Assembly (NCBI GenBank): GCA_034189035.1 | Contig: JAXHVA010000066.1 | Coordinates: 1-24,283, forward strand | Direction: 5' to 3' | Length of the DNA stretch: 24,283 nucleotides | DNA from: JAUXFK01 sp034189035 | GTDB taxonomy: Bacteria > Desulfobacterota > UBA8473 | Shown: piece by piece, positions 7,355 to 14,876 of the stretch | Layout: the number at the start of each line of letters is the position of its first letter | Position numbering within the stretch: position 1 is the first letter of the stretch | Position numbers and translations under genes: made by a program | Notes under the pieces: model-generated | What the model saw: only the letters and a program-made list of their open reading frames with translations | Databases searched by the model: none | What the model was told of the DNA's origin: nothing

Positions 7355-8821
7355 TCAATTGCTTTTGGCTCTTTCTTTTTCTCGTCTGCGTACTTCCTCG
7401 TCTTTAAACGCGAATTTGAACAGAATATAGTACTTGTTGATATTACTCACATAACGAACTGTCTCCTGGCCGATTAGTTTCAAGGCAGCCATCTCTGCAT
7501 TTCTGAACCATCTGTTTGAATCCAGTTCCATCTTCAAAGCCAATTTTCTCACTCTTTTTATCTTGGCAGGCCCGGCATTGTAAGATGCAAGCGTGAAACG
7601 AACCCTGTCCCTGTCACGCATCTTGCCTTCACTAAAGTATCTGTCTCTCAGAAAGGCAAGATACTTGATTCCCGCATGAATATTGTTTTCGAGAAGCTGA
7701 ACATTCCGGATACCAATATTATTATCTGCTGCTGTACTGGGCAAAACCTGCATTATTCCAATTGCACCGGTGGGGCTTCTCCTATTATTGTTCAAGCCAG
7801 ATTCCTGATAGGCCAGGGCCATTATCAACATCCAGTCGAATCCATATTGGGAAGCATATTTCTGAAACAGACCCTTGAATGTGTTTAGCTTCTTACGTTC
7901 CTGTGAAGTCCCTGGATTCTTTATCCATTTTGTATTTTTATAGTAGCGATTGAAGTAGATATTTCCAAGAACCGTTCCCTTTTTATGAGTCTTTAAGAAG
8001 CTGTTAAGACTCTCTTTCAAATCAGGGTTGTTCTTTCGGACCATCCATGCAATCCTGCTTCCTGTGCGAACTTTCATATGCCCAATCATTTGCACATCTT
8101 TGAATATTTTTGACCATATCGTGGCAATATGACTGTCCGATATAGTTATCTTGATTGCTCCTGAGTTGACAAGCTCCAATATGTCTTCTGTTTCCAGATT
8201 TTCATCGACTTTTTCGATTTGAACAGGCCGTATTCCCTTTTCTAAAAATATCTTGTTCAATGAAAGAAGGCTTCTGTAGTAACTGCTGCTTTCTCTTACA
8301 AAGATCCTGCGACCACTGAGATCATCGAGGGTTTGTAAACCCTTTATACCTTTATTTGCTACGATAATCTCATCGATATGAGAGAGATAAGGATCAGTAA
8401 AATTAACTGTTTCGAGCCGATTTGGAGTTATAGTGAGACTGGCTGCAGCAATATCACCAAGTCCGTTAACCAGTTTTGGAATCAGTTGATCTCTGGAAAC
8501 CGGAATAAACTCCAAAACGACCTTCACATCCCTTCTTTTGATCTTCTTGTTCAGAAATTTCTCATAGTCTTTTAAAAGAGAGAACTCAAAGCCATAGGTA
8601 CTGCCTTCGAAGAGAAAGAAATTGGTTTTGTTAAAAGTGGTTAACACCCGAATATAACGCCTCTCAAGGAGACCCTTCAGGTCATCCTTATACTCTTTGC
8701 TAAAATGGGAGGCAAGCGGCAGGGGTTCGCTCTTCTTTTGTGCAAAGGTACTGTTGTGTAATAAGAAAAAATACACGCCAAATATAACAATAAAGACTTG
8801 CATAAAAGAAGTTCGCTTCAT
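7355..8821 (-). CDS. mltF: Membrane-bound lytic murein transglycosylase, MltF type
   Basis: A 488-residue exported enzyme that should cleave the MurNAc-GlcNAc bond of peptidoglycan with 1,6-anhydro ring formation. Residues 1-28 are a signal peptide or N-terminal anchor (MKRTSFMQVFIVIFGVYFFLL). Residues about 57-284 are a family-3 solute-binding-protein domain (LGDIAAASLTITPNRLETVNFTDPYL), which in MltF regulates activity by binding peptides. Residues about 321-464 are an SLT domain with catalytic Glu340 in ALAYQESGLN, then GAIGIMQVLPSTA and ASYNAGPAKI. The tail is highly charged. The frame extends to 8869, but ATG at 8821 has GGGG five bases upstream and starts the signal peptide directly. 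It follows iorB by 44 bases, so it may be cotranscribed, although its function is unrelated. Confidence 0.9.
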   Translation of the reverse strand: MKRTSFMQVFIVIFGVYFFLLHNSTFAQKKSEPLPLASHFSKEYKDDLKGLLERRYIRVLTTFNKTNFFLFEGSTYGFEFSLLKDYEKFLNKKIKRRDVKVVLEFIPVSRDQLIPKLVNGLGDIAAASLTITPNRLETVNFTDPYLSHIDEIIVANKGIKGLQTLDDLSGRRIFVRESSSYYRSLLSLNKIFLEKGIRPVQIEKVDENLETEDILELVNSGAIKITISDSHIATIWSKIFKDVQMIGHMKVRTGSRIAWMVRKNNPDLKESLNSFLKTHKKGTVLGNIYFNRYYKNTKWIKNPGTSQERKKLNTFKGLFQKYASQYGFDWMLIMALAYQESGLNNNRRSPTGAIGIMQVLPSTAADNNIGIRNVQLLENNIHAGIKYLAFLRDRYFSEGKMRDRDRVRFTLASYNAGPAKIKRVRKLALKMELDSNRWFRNAEMAALKLIGQETVRYVSNINKYYILFKFAFKDEEVRRREKERAKSN

Positions 8822-8865
8822 CTCAACCCCTTTAATAAAAGGTAAAAAAAATCTGCCACTTGATC

Positions 8866-9492
8866 TCAAGTTTGTTTTACGATCTGATCACCCAGATCAT
8901 AGGCCTTTAGGTTGATGTCGATCTTATCGCTGGTCATACTCTTTGAGATGATCTCTTTAAAATTTCCCTTATCAAGGGGCAAGGGGGTAACTCCAGAGAG
9001 TGCTCCAAGCATAATAATGTTTCCTAAAATGGGATTACCCATCTTTACTGCTTTATCTGTGGCATTTATAAACCATACATCTGATGCCAATTCAGCAGCT
9101 GCCTTTTTAATCTCTTCCAAAGAAGGATAGCCCATGTCTCCGGCTATAACAATCGGTGGACGAACCGGACGCGTGTTGCTCAATATTTTTACCTGAGGAT
9201 TACCATATTCCATTAAAACCCTGAGTCCCTCTGTAGGCTCCAGTGATACAACAACATCTGCCATGCCTCTGGGTATTTGCGGGCTCCAATATGACCCTTC
9301 TGAGACCCTGAGATGACTCATTACAGAACCGCCTCTTTGGGATGCTCCAAAGCTTTCGCCTATGGTTACATAGTATCCTTTCTGTACGAGCATATTTGCC
9401 AAAATCCTCGATGCCATGACATTTCCCTGACCGCCCACTCCGGTGATAATTATATTATACGGATCCTTTGACAGTTTCGTATTTGTCATCAT
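8866..9492 (-). CDS. iorB: Indolepyruvate:ferredoxin oxidoreductase, beta subunit
   Basis: A 208-residue subunit of the two-subunit 2-oxoacid:ferredoxin oxidoreductase that converts aryl-pyruvates (indolepyruvate, phenylpyruvate and similar) plus CoA to arylacetyl-CoA, CO2 and reduced ferredoxin; the reaction is reversible in some anaerobes. The fold is the gamma-type domain of pyruvate:ferredoxin oxidoreductases. The motif ITGVGGQGNVMAS lies at residues 16-28, followed by GESFGASQRGGSVMSHLR and, near the end, NIIMLGALSG, all typical of IorB. Its ATG directly follows the iorA TAG (TAGATG), with AAAGGAGG inside the iorA 3' end, so translation is likely coupled. A second ATG follows immediately and could also be used. 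It is full length. Confidence 0.93.
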   Translation of the reverse strand: MMTNTKLSKDPYNIIITGVGGQGNVMASRILANMLVQKGYYVTIGESFGASQRGGSVMSHLRVSEGSYWSPQIPRGMADVVVSLEPTEGLRVLMEYGNPQVKILSNTRPVRPPIVIAGDMGYPSLEEIKKAAAELASDVWFINATDKAVKMGNPILGNIIMLGALSGVTPLPLDKGNFKEIISKSMTSDKIDINLKAYDLGDQIVKQT

Positions 9493-11430
9493 CTATGCTG
9501 CCTCCTTTCTCTTTATCGCACCTGCAGGACAGATATCTGCACAGACTCCACAGCCTGTGCATATCACATCATCAATCCTTGCAACCATTCTTTCCTTGTC
9601 CCATTCAAGCCCTGGACAGCGGAATATACGAGAACACAACCGATTACATCCACAGTTCTCCCCGAGGCAGATCCCTTCATCAATCGAAATCTCGTATTTC
9701 TTTTTATACTTCTTTTCAGGACTTAAGGCACATATCTGACGCAGTACAAGGACTTTGACGCCCTCTTTATCGTCCATGAGCTCAAGGAGTGTCTTTTGTG
9801 TCTCTTCTAAGTCAAATGGATCTCTCACCTCTACTTTTGCGCCAATTGCTCTGCATACCTCAGCAATATCTATACCAGGAACCTCCTCCCCAATAGCATT
9901 GACATTGAGACCCGGGTGGGGCTGAAACCCTGTCATGGCAGTACCGCTATTGTCCATTATTATAAGGGTGAAGTCGGATTTATGGTGGACCGCATTCACA
10001 AGGGCCGGCATTGCAGTGTGGAAGAAGGTAGAGTCCCCACAGACTGCGATTATGGATTGATCGAAACCAAATTGGCCAAGCTTGCCGAAACCGCTTGCAA
10101 CGCCTGTTCCAGATCCCATGGAATGAACGGTCTTTATCGTACTGAATCCGCAAGGTAACATAGCAAGGCTATAGCATCCAATATCACCACATACAAACCC
10201 CTTGCGGCCATCGAGCTGCAGTGCATTGTGAATACTCCAATACGAGCTTCTATGAGGACAGCCGGGACAAAAGGTTAACTCCCTTGGTGGTGCTGCGGTC
10301 AGTACGATTTCCTGAGCTTTCTTTACATACTCATCCGATATGCCTTTATACTCTATATTCAGTATCTTTGTAATGGCATCAACTACCAGATTAGGGTTTA
10401 ACTCTCCGACCATTTTCAATGTACCGTCATTCTTTCCATAAAACTTCTTTATACCAATCTCAGAGGCTATCTCAAATGCAAGCACCTTAAGATTCTCTTC
10501 CATAAAGGGCAGTACCTCTTCAACTATGAGTATCTGATCAGTTTTGGACAGGTACCTCTCGATAAGCTTGGGTGGTAAAGGCCATGTTGTCCCTATCTTT
10601 AATAACCCCACTCTATCTGCTATACCGAGTATCTTGATGGCCTCCTGACAGTAAAGGGTACACGCACTGCAAGTGATGATTAAGAGTTCCGGCTTTTCAG
10701 GGCCTGTATATTTGTTAAACGGACTGTCTTCGAACAGTTCTTTTGCCCTTTTTAACTTCTCCTGTTGCAGTGTATGCTTGTACTCAACAGGAGCACTCAT
10801 CACTATACCCTCCATTGGGTCAAGTAAGAAACCATCATACTTAAACTCAGCATGTGTATCGCTCTGTGTAAGGTTTCCAAATCGTACATTCCCACTCGCA
10901 TGGGAAAGACGGGTTACACTACGGAGCATCACCAGATTTCTGATATCTTCTGACAGCTCAAACGCCCATTTTGTCATATCTTTTGCCTCCTGAAAATCAC
11001 CGGGCTCCAGGAGGGGGATCTCAAGTAATTTGGCGAAATAGCGTGCCTCACCCTCATTCACACTGGACAGTGCCCCAGGATCCTCACAGGGTACCAGTAC
11101 CATACCGCCTCTAGTTCCTGAACCGGACAGGTGTAATAAAAAGTCAGAGCCAACATTCACTCCGTTTTGTTTCATTACACAGAGTGATCTAAGACCCGCA
11201 AAAGATGCAGCAGCAGCTACTTCCAACGCTACTTTTTCATTTGATGACCATTCTACATAGAGATTCATCTCCTTCGATATTTTAGAGAGACACTCTATAA
11301 TCTCCGAAGAAGGGGTACCAGGATATCCTGTTGCAACATTTACACCACCCTCTAATGCACCACGGGCAATAGCTTCATTGCCCATAAGCAAGTAATTTGC
11401 TCCTTCATTCTTCTCTATTAAAAAAGACAT
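9493..11430 (-). CDS. iorA: Indolepyruvate:ferredoxin oxidoreductase, alpha subunit
   Basis: A 645-residue catalytic subunit. The N-terminal pyrimidine-binding domain starts LLMGNEAIARGALEGGVNVATGYPGTPSSE (residues 14-43, shown in part). A thiamine-diphosphate site is visible as CGDS (464-467) and MDNSGTAMTG (492-501). FCPGCPHR (388-394) is the usual IorA signature. The C-terminus carries a cysteine group (588, 593, 595, 599, 605) and a full [4Fe-4S] ferredoxin motif, C624-x2-C627-x2-C630-x3-C634-P. The frame extends to a GTG at 11442, but GGAGGG lies five bases before ATG 11430, which I take as the start. It begins 15 bases after the FrhB-like gene and abuts iorB. The substrate class is known for the family; the specific 2-oxoacid here is not. 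Confidence 0.95.
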   Translation of the reverse strand: MSFLIEKNEGANYLLMGNEAIARGALEGGVNVATGYPGTPSSEIIECLSKISKEMNLYVEWSSNEKVALEVAAAASFAGLRSLCVMKQNGVNVGSDFLLHLSGSGTRGGMVLVPCEDPGALSSVNEGEARYFAKLLEIPLLEPGDFQEAKDMTKWAFELSEDIRNLVMLRSVTRLSHASGNVRFGNLTQSDTHAEFKYDGFLLDPMEGIVMSAPVEYKHTLQQEKLKRAKELFEDSPFNKYTGPEKPELLIITCSACTLYCQEAIKILGIADRVGLLKIGTTWPLPPKLIERYLSKTDQILIVEEVLPFMEENLKVLAFEIASEIGIKKFYGKNDGTLKMVGELNPNLVVDAITKILNIEYKGISDEYVKKAQEIVLTAAPPRELTFCPGCPHRSSYWSIHNALQLDGRKGFVCGDIGCYSLAMLPCGFSTIKTVHSMGSGTGVASGFGKLGQFGFDQSIIAVCGDSTFFHTAMPALVNAVHHKSDFTLIIMDNSGTAMTGFQPHPGLNVNAIGEEVPGIDIAEVCRAIGAKVEVRDPFDLEETQKTLLELMDDKEGVKVLVLRQICALSPEKKYKKKYEISIDEGICLGENCGCNRLCSRIFRCPGLEWDKERMVARIDDVICTGCGVCADICPAGAIKRKEAA

Positions 11431-11445
11431 GGTTCCCTCCACATT

Positions 11446-12558
11446 TTATACGATTATCTCCTCTACTGTCTTTGGTTTTACCCTGATATATGATCTCTTG
11501 TTTTCTTCTGTATTCAAAAGACCGTCTTGTTTTGCCTTAATGAGTGCCCTTTTCTTCTTGTTATGTGCAGCCTCTTTCAGGTGTGCCAGACTCTCATTCG
11601 GTATATCATCAACTATTACATAACCTTCTTTTTGCGCTCCATCGAGTATTTGTTGTCCCCTTTGTGTCCTTATAATAATCGTATTCATATCAGGACGGCC
11701 TTCGAGCACACCTACAGATATATCGGAAAATTCAGACGTCATATCCATACAATAGCTGCACGTATTGGGGATAAACTCTCTTATCTCATTCAGGGAGATT
11801 TCAAACTTCTCATCTTCAGTGAATATCTCCATGATCTCTGCAGGTGGAGGGGGGATATCCATCTTCTTTATCTTATCAATATCTGTGTGCTTGGAGACAA
11901 AAGTCTTGAATGTCATAAAATCAAGTGCCCATGTGCAAAATAGCCCTATCACAAAACCAATAGGATCAATGAAATCCTTCTCGTCCATAGGGTTGAATCG
12001 CATCTGTGCTATGGCGAGAGTCTGACAGGGTGTAGCGACTACACCTATTCGGCTATAGCCTTCCTTAATGGCTTGATTTAAGGCAGAAAGAGTCGGTGAA
12101 GCCACATACTTTGAAGAAGAACATCTCAATATTTCCTCATTATCAGTAGCAAGTCGTGGTACTGGAAGCAACCCATCCCTATCTGTGAGTACAGCCGCAT
12201 TGATATATCCTTTGTTCAATGCAAAGTTCATCAGGGCAGATACAGTTCCCCCTGCTTGAAAGTTACCGCCGTTCATTTGCGTACCCGCTTTGGATATCTT
12301 TACCTCGCGATGATATCCCAATGGCTCTGTTTTGTATAGCCCATCAAACATTTCCTTCGATACGTGATCAAGGTCGACTTCGACCTTTGGACAATACGCA
12401 AAGCACCTCCCCTCTTGCAGGGTACATGGGAAGAGCATAGATGTCTTGCCTTTGTATGATTTAAAATATGGACACAGATCTATACATGCACCGCATCCAA
12501 TGCAAAAACTCCTGTTCAGAACATCTTCTAAAAGCTCATTTGGCCCGAAATTTTGCAT
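11446..12558 (-). CDS. FrhB/FdhB-like iron-sulfur flavoprotein (coenzyme F420 hydrogenase beta family)
   Basis: A 370-residue protein of the coenzyme F420 hydrogenase/dehydrogenase beta-subunit family. An N-terminal [4Fe-4S] motif, C19-x2-C22-x2-C25-x3-C29-P, is followed by more cysteines at 45, 52 and 56. The FrhB-type core has VATPCQTLAI and the C-terminal domain has CSYCMDMTSEFSDISVG. Family members bind FAD and iron-sulfur clusters and pass electrons between a soluble carrier and a partner enzyme. F420 use is established only for some. As the first gene of the operon with iorA and iorB, 15 bases apart, it is a likely electron-transfer partner or ferredoxin-linked accessory protein; that is inference. 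AGGAGG lies six bases before the ATG. It is the first gene leftward from the divergent control region. Confidence 0.87.
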   Translation of the reverse strand: MQNFGPNELLEDVLNRSFCIGCGACIDLCPYFKSYKGKTSMLFPCTLQEGRCFAYCPKVEVDLDHVSKEMFDGLYKTEPLGYHREVKISKAGTQMNGGNFQAGGTVSALMNFALNKGYINAAVLTDRDGLLPVPRLATDNEEILRCSSSKYVASPTLSALNQAIKEGYSRIGVVATPCQTLAIAQMRFNPMDEKDFIDPIGFVIGLFCTWALDFMTFKTFVSKHTDIDKIKKMDIPPPPAEIMEIFTEDEKFEISLNEIREFIPNTCSYCMDMTSEFSDISVGVLEGRPDMNTIIIRTQRGQQILDGAQKEGYVIVDDIPNESLAHLKEAAHNKKKRALIKAKQDGLLNTEENKRSYIRVKPKTVEEIIV

Positions 12559-12644
12559 TATTCACCTCCTGATGTAATGCCTGGTAAGGCTCTCTCTTAA
12601 GATCCCTTTTATTCAAGTTCATCTGATTCGTAAAAAACAATACT

Positions 12645-12674
12645 ATGCTATCAAAGAGAGAACATAATAGTCAA
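12645..12674 (-). promoter_or_regulatory. Candidate sigma-70-type promoter for the FrhB-iorA-iorB operon
   Basis: On the minus strand TTGACT (plus-strand 12669-12674) is followed after 18 bases by TAGCAT (12645-12650), about 90 bases before the FrhB-like start codon. The -35 is close to consensus and the -10 is mediocre. The inserted palindrome at 12694 lies directly upstream and could have altered control. Confidence 0.3.
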
Positions 12675-12693
12675 CGACAAAAGGAGGATATGC

Positions 12694-12748
12694 TATAATG
12701 ACCAAATACAATTCATACACTAGGTATTGATTGTATTTGATCATTATA
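12694..12748. repeat. 55-bp palindrome: two IS481-like inverted-repeat ends joined head to head
   Basis: Left arm TATAATGACCAAATACAAT (12694-12712) pairs with the inverse of 12730-12748 with one mismatch. The arms can be extended to 27 bases each (12694-12720 and 12722-12748, about 22 matches), leaving one base between them. The first 19 bases are identical to the left end of the IS remnant at 20851. The unit therefore looks like an insertion sequence with its interior completely lost. No flanking direct repeat is visible. An AAAGGAGG and ATG at its left edge would encode only MTKYNSYTRY before a stop. Confidence 0.65.
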
Positions 12749-12835
12749 TTTCTAAAATCTTATATCCTTGACAGTTCGAGCCTTTTCCTATAATCTTTAT
12801 GTGGTTTTTCAATCCTTGCAACCTTCTTTTTAGGT

Positions 12836-12967
12836 AGTGTCCATCCTGAAATGATCAATTTTATTCAAGATCAAGGAAAGGAAAGATTTTAACCACAGTA
12901 GTATATTGACATTTTTCCTGAGCCTGAAGCAGAGATTGGGTAAAGGGGCTATTTATGGATGGACACT
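12836..12967. mobile_element. MITE-like element, copy B (132 bp)
   Basis: The left end AGTGTCCATCCTGAAATG (12836-12853) is identical to the inverse of the right end of copy A. Its own right end, GGATGGACACT (12957-12967), inverts to the first 11 bases exactly. The interior shares AAGATTTTAACC and the AGCAGAGATTGGGTAAA block with the other copies but is shorter. The element is flanked by AGGT on both sides, a possible 4-bp target duplication. It lies in the divergent promoter region, where it could affect the thiolase operon. Confidence 0.72.
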
Positions 12968-13142
12968 AGGTAACAGTTTAGCTTTTTGAAAAAAGCAGCT
13001 TACTATTTTCATAACGCCAAAATGATACCTTTTTCAGCGATGTGACAGACCAATCGATAATCAAAAAAATCTGCCCTTTCTCTGCCTGCCTTGCGTTTTG
13101 ATTGTGGTGAACTATTAAACAAAGAAGAAAGGAGTTTTAACT

Positions 13143-13607
13143 ATGGCAAATGAACCTACTGTGAGATACTTCGAAGATCTGGAAATTGGAGAGGAGTATA
13201 CTTCTCCTTCAAGAACCGTTACTGAGGCGGATATTGTAAATTTTGCAGGGCTTTCCGGGGATTATAACGAACTGCATACGAGTGAAGAGTTCACAAAGAA
13301 TACCATATTCCAAACCCGTATCGCTCATGGGCTTTTAGGGCTGACGATCGCATCAGGCCTATTTACTCGAACTGAGCTCTGTTCACAGATATCAAAGAAC
13401 CTCATCGCCTTTCTCGGCCTGGACTGGAAATTTAAAGGTCCTATCAAGATTGGTGATACTTTAACCGTTAGAGTCAGGATAACAGACAAAAAAGAGACAA
13501 AGAACCCGGAGAGGGGAATATTTATTCTGAAGAGGGAAGTATATAACCAAAGAGGAGAGCTGGTTCAAGAAGGTGAAACACCGCTAATGATAAAAAGAAA
13601 AAAATGA
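13143..13607 (+). CDS. MaoC-family (R)-specific enoyl-CoA hydratase
   Basis: A 154-residue single hot-dog-fold hydratase that should add water to a 2-enoyl-CoA (or remove it from a 3-hydroxyacyl-CoA). The catalytic pattern FAGLSGDYNELHT gives Asp40 and His45, the D-x4-H pair of (R)-hydratases, followed by IAHGLLGLTIASGL, a family hallmark. The length is usual for MaoC-type proteins. AGGAG lies eight bases before the ATG. It is the first gene of a four-gene plus-strand operon, and its stop overlaps a possible upstream start of the SDR gene (ATGA). In context it would supply 3-hydroxyacyl-CoA to the next enzyme. In steroid and branched-chain clusters MaoC proteins also form complexes with DUF35 partners, which is another possible role. 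Confidence 0.92.
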   Translation: MANEPTVRYFEDLEIGEEYTSPSRTVTEADIVNFAGLSGDYNELHTSEEFTKNTIFQTRIAHGLLGLTIASGLFTRTELCSQISKNLIAFLGLDWKFKGPIKIGDTLTVRVRITDKKETKNPERGIFILKREVYNQRGELVQEGETPLMIKRKK

Positions 13608-13624
13608 AAGGGGGGCATATTAAG

Positions 13625-14368
13625 ATGAGAGTAAACGATAGGGTTGCTGTTGTAACCGGTTCAGGAAGAGGTATTGGAGAAGCTACAGTAAAGAGACTTT
13701 CCGAAGAAGGAGCCAGTGTTGTCGTAACAGATATCAACATAGAGAACGCACAAAAAGTAGCAAATGAGATCAAAGAACAAGGGAACAAGGCGATTGCAAT
13801 AAAGACGGACGTGACAAAGATTGAAGAGGTTGAGGCCTTAATGAATAAAGCTATCGAGGAATTTGGAAAACTCGATATCCTAGTGAACAATGCTGGATTC
13901 AACCGTGATATGCTTATAAAAAACATGACAGAAAAGGATTGGGATGATGTAGTTGATACAGACCTGAAAGGTGCTTTTTTATGCTCTAAATTTGCCACAC
14001 CCTATATGGTGGAACAAAAATACGGGAAGATTGTCAATATCTCATCGAGGGCATGGCATGGAAATCCAGGACAAGCCAACTACTCTGCTGCAAAGGCAGG
14101 GATAATCGGCTTGACTAAATCCCTAGCATGGGAGTTCGGTCGATATAATATCAATGCAAATGCAATTGCCCCGGGTATAATCGCAACTGAATTAATGAGA
14201 TCCCACCCCAAATACGAGATGATCAAGGAGAGACAATTGGCAAATATGCCTATCAAGAGGGTCGGCAATCCAATAGATGTAGCAAATACCATTCTCTTTC
14301 TCGTATCAGATGAATCGAGCTTTATTTCAGGAGAATTGATCCATGTGAGTGGAGGCAGGTTTGGCTAA
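13625..14368 (+). CDS. Short-chain dehydrogenase/reductase, 3-hydroxyacyl-CoA dehydrogenase-like (FabG type)
   Basis: A 247-residue classical SDR that should oxidise a 3-hydroxyacyl-CoA to the 3-oxoacyl-CoA, or act in reverse. The cofactor loop is T11-G-S-G-R-G-I-G18, and Asp36 after strand 2 suggests NAD(H) preference. NNAG is at 88-91, and the active site shows SS (140-141), Tyr153 and Lys157 in NYSAAKAG. The usual catalytic-tetrad Asn in the NLKG motif is Asp113 here (TDLKG), a deviation worth noting. An ATG at 13604 overlaps the maoC stop. However, the A/G-rich AAAGGGGGG lies between it and ATG 13625, and the FabG-like N-terminus starts at the latter. Neighbours (hydratase before, DUF35 and thiolase after) support the beta-oxidation role. 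Confidence 0.9.
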   Translation: MRVNDRVAVVTGSGRGIGEATVKRLSEEGASVVVTDINIENAQKVANEIKEQGNKAIAIKTDVTKIEEVEALMNKAIEEFGKLDILVNNAGFNRDMLIKNMTEKDWDDVVDTDLKGAFLCSKFATPYMVEQKYGKIVNISSRAWHGNPGQANYSAAKAGIIGLTKSLAWEFGRYNINANAIAPGIIATELMRSHPKYEMIKERQLANMPIKRVGNPIDVANTILFLVSDESSFISGELIHVSGGRFG

Positions 14369-14405
14369 GATGAATATCTGCTATGAGATTTAAGGAGGAT
14401 ATAAA

Positions 14406-14858
14406 ATGCTGACACAAAAGAACGGTTCAACGGCTCAATCCATAGAAGAGCAGATAGACCCAAGGTTAAAACCTTTAATCAAAATGCCAAAGTCGCCTTC
14501 TGAAAGACCCCATCTAATCGGAAACAACTGTACATTCTGTAAAGAGTGCTTCTTTCCCAAGAGGGTTCTTTGCCCAAACTGCCTTAAAGAGGAAGGATTG
14601 GAGGATGTGCTTCTAAGCTATACAGGGACCCTTTATACATACTGTATCGTCAAGGCGGCACCCTTGGGTTTCAGCGCACCATATGCCATCGGATATGTAG
14701 ATCTTCCAGAGGGGTTAAGGATATTCTCTCCTCTTGCAGTAGACGATGCAAGAGAGTTACAGGTCGGTATGGACCTGGAACTCTTCGTTGACAAGATAAG
14801 AGAGGATGAGGCGGGCAAAGCAGTTTATGGATACATATTCAAACCCTTTTCAACCTAA
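14406..14858 (+). CDS. DUF35 zinc-ribbon/OB-fold protein, thiolase partner
   Basis: A 150-residue protein with an N-terminal helical stretch, a rubredoxin-like zinc ribbon (C45-K-E-C48 ... C56-P-N-C59, within FCKECFFPKRVLCPNC) and a C-terminal OB-fold (LLSYTGTLYTYCIVKAAP, APYAIGYVDLPEG, IFSPLAV, VGMDLELFV). Proteins of this family form stable complexes with SCP-x-type thiolases or aldolases and help bind the acyl-CoA: BbsA with BbsB in anaerobic toluene degradation, ChsH2 with Ltp2 in steroid degradation, and archaeal thiolase/HMG-CoA synthase complexes. Here it lies 18 bases before a thiolase of that type, so it is very likely the thiolase subunit. A good AAGGAGG lies before the ATG. The substrate cannot be told. 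Confidence 0.9.
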   Translation: MLTQKNGSTAQSIEEQIDPRLKPLIKMPKSPSERPHLIGNNCTFCKECFFPKRVLCPNCLKEEGLEDVLLSYTGTLYTYCIVKAAPLGFSAPYAIGYVDLPEGLRIFSPLAVDDARELQVGMDLELFVDKIREDEAGKAVYGYIFKPFST

Positions 14859-14876
14859 TGGAGGAGGTATTCAATT

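Larger units (their letters stand above)
12559..13142. other. Divergent control region between the iorAB and thiolase operons
   Basis: A 584-base region between two operons that diverge. It holds, left to right, a candidate leftward promoter (12645-12674), a 55-bp palindrome built from two IS481-like ends (12694-12748), and MITE-like copy B (12836-12967). The sequence just before the MaoC gene (13100-13142) has a good AGGAG ribosome site, but I could not place a convincing rightward promoter. The sequence GCTTTTTGAAAAAAGC at 12979-12994 is a small AT hairpin without terminator character. No regulator gene is adjacent. Confidence 0.5.

Noticed and set aside
7056..7477. Two overlapping plus-strand ORFs (62 and 78 residues)
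   Set aside because: They have no ribosome sites and no recognisable protein; the second runs into the antisense of the MltF-like gene.
12694..12720. Real small gene starting at ATG 12698 after AAAGGAGG
   Set aside because: It would encode only ten residues and the sequence is an IS end; the ribosome-like site lies outside the repeat and is likely coincidental.
13522..13998. 158-residue minus-strand ORF, hydrophobic and serine-rich
   Set aside because: It is a shadow of the maoC/SDR junction; both of those have catalytic motifs and ribosome sites.
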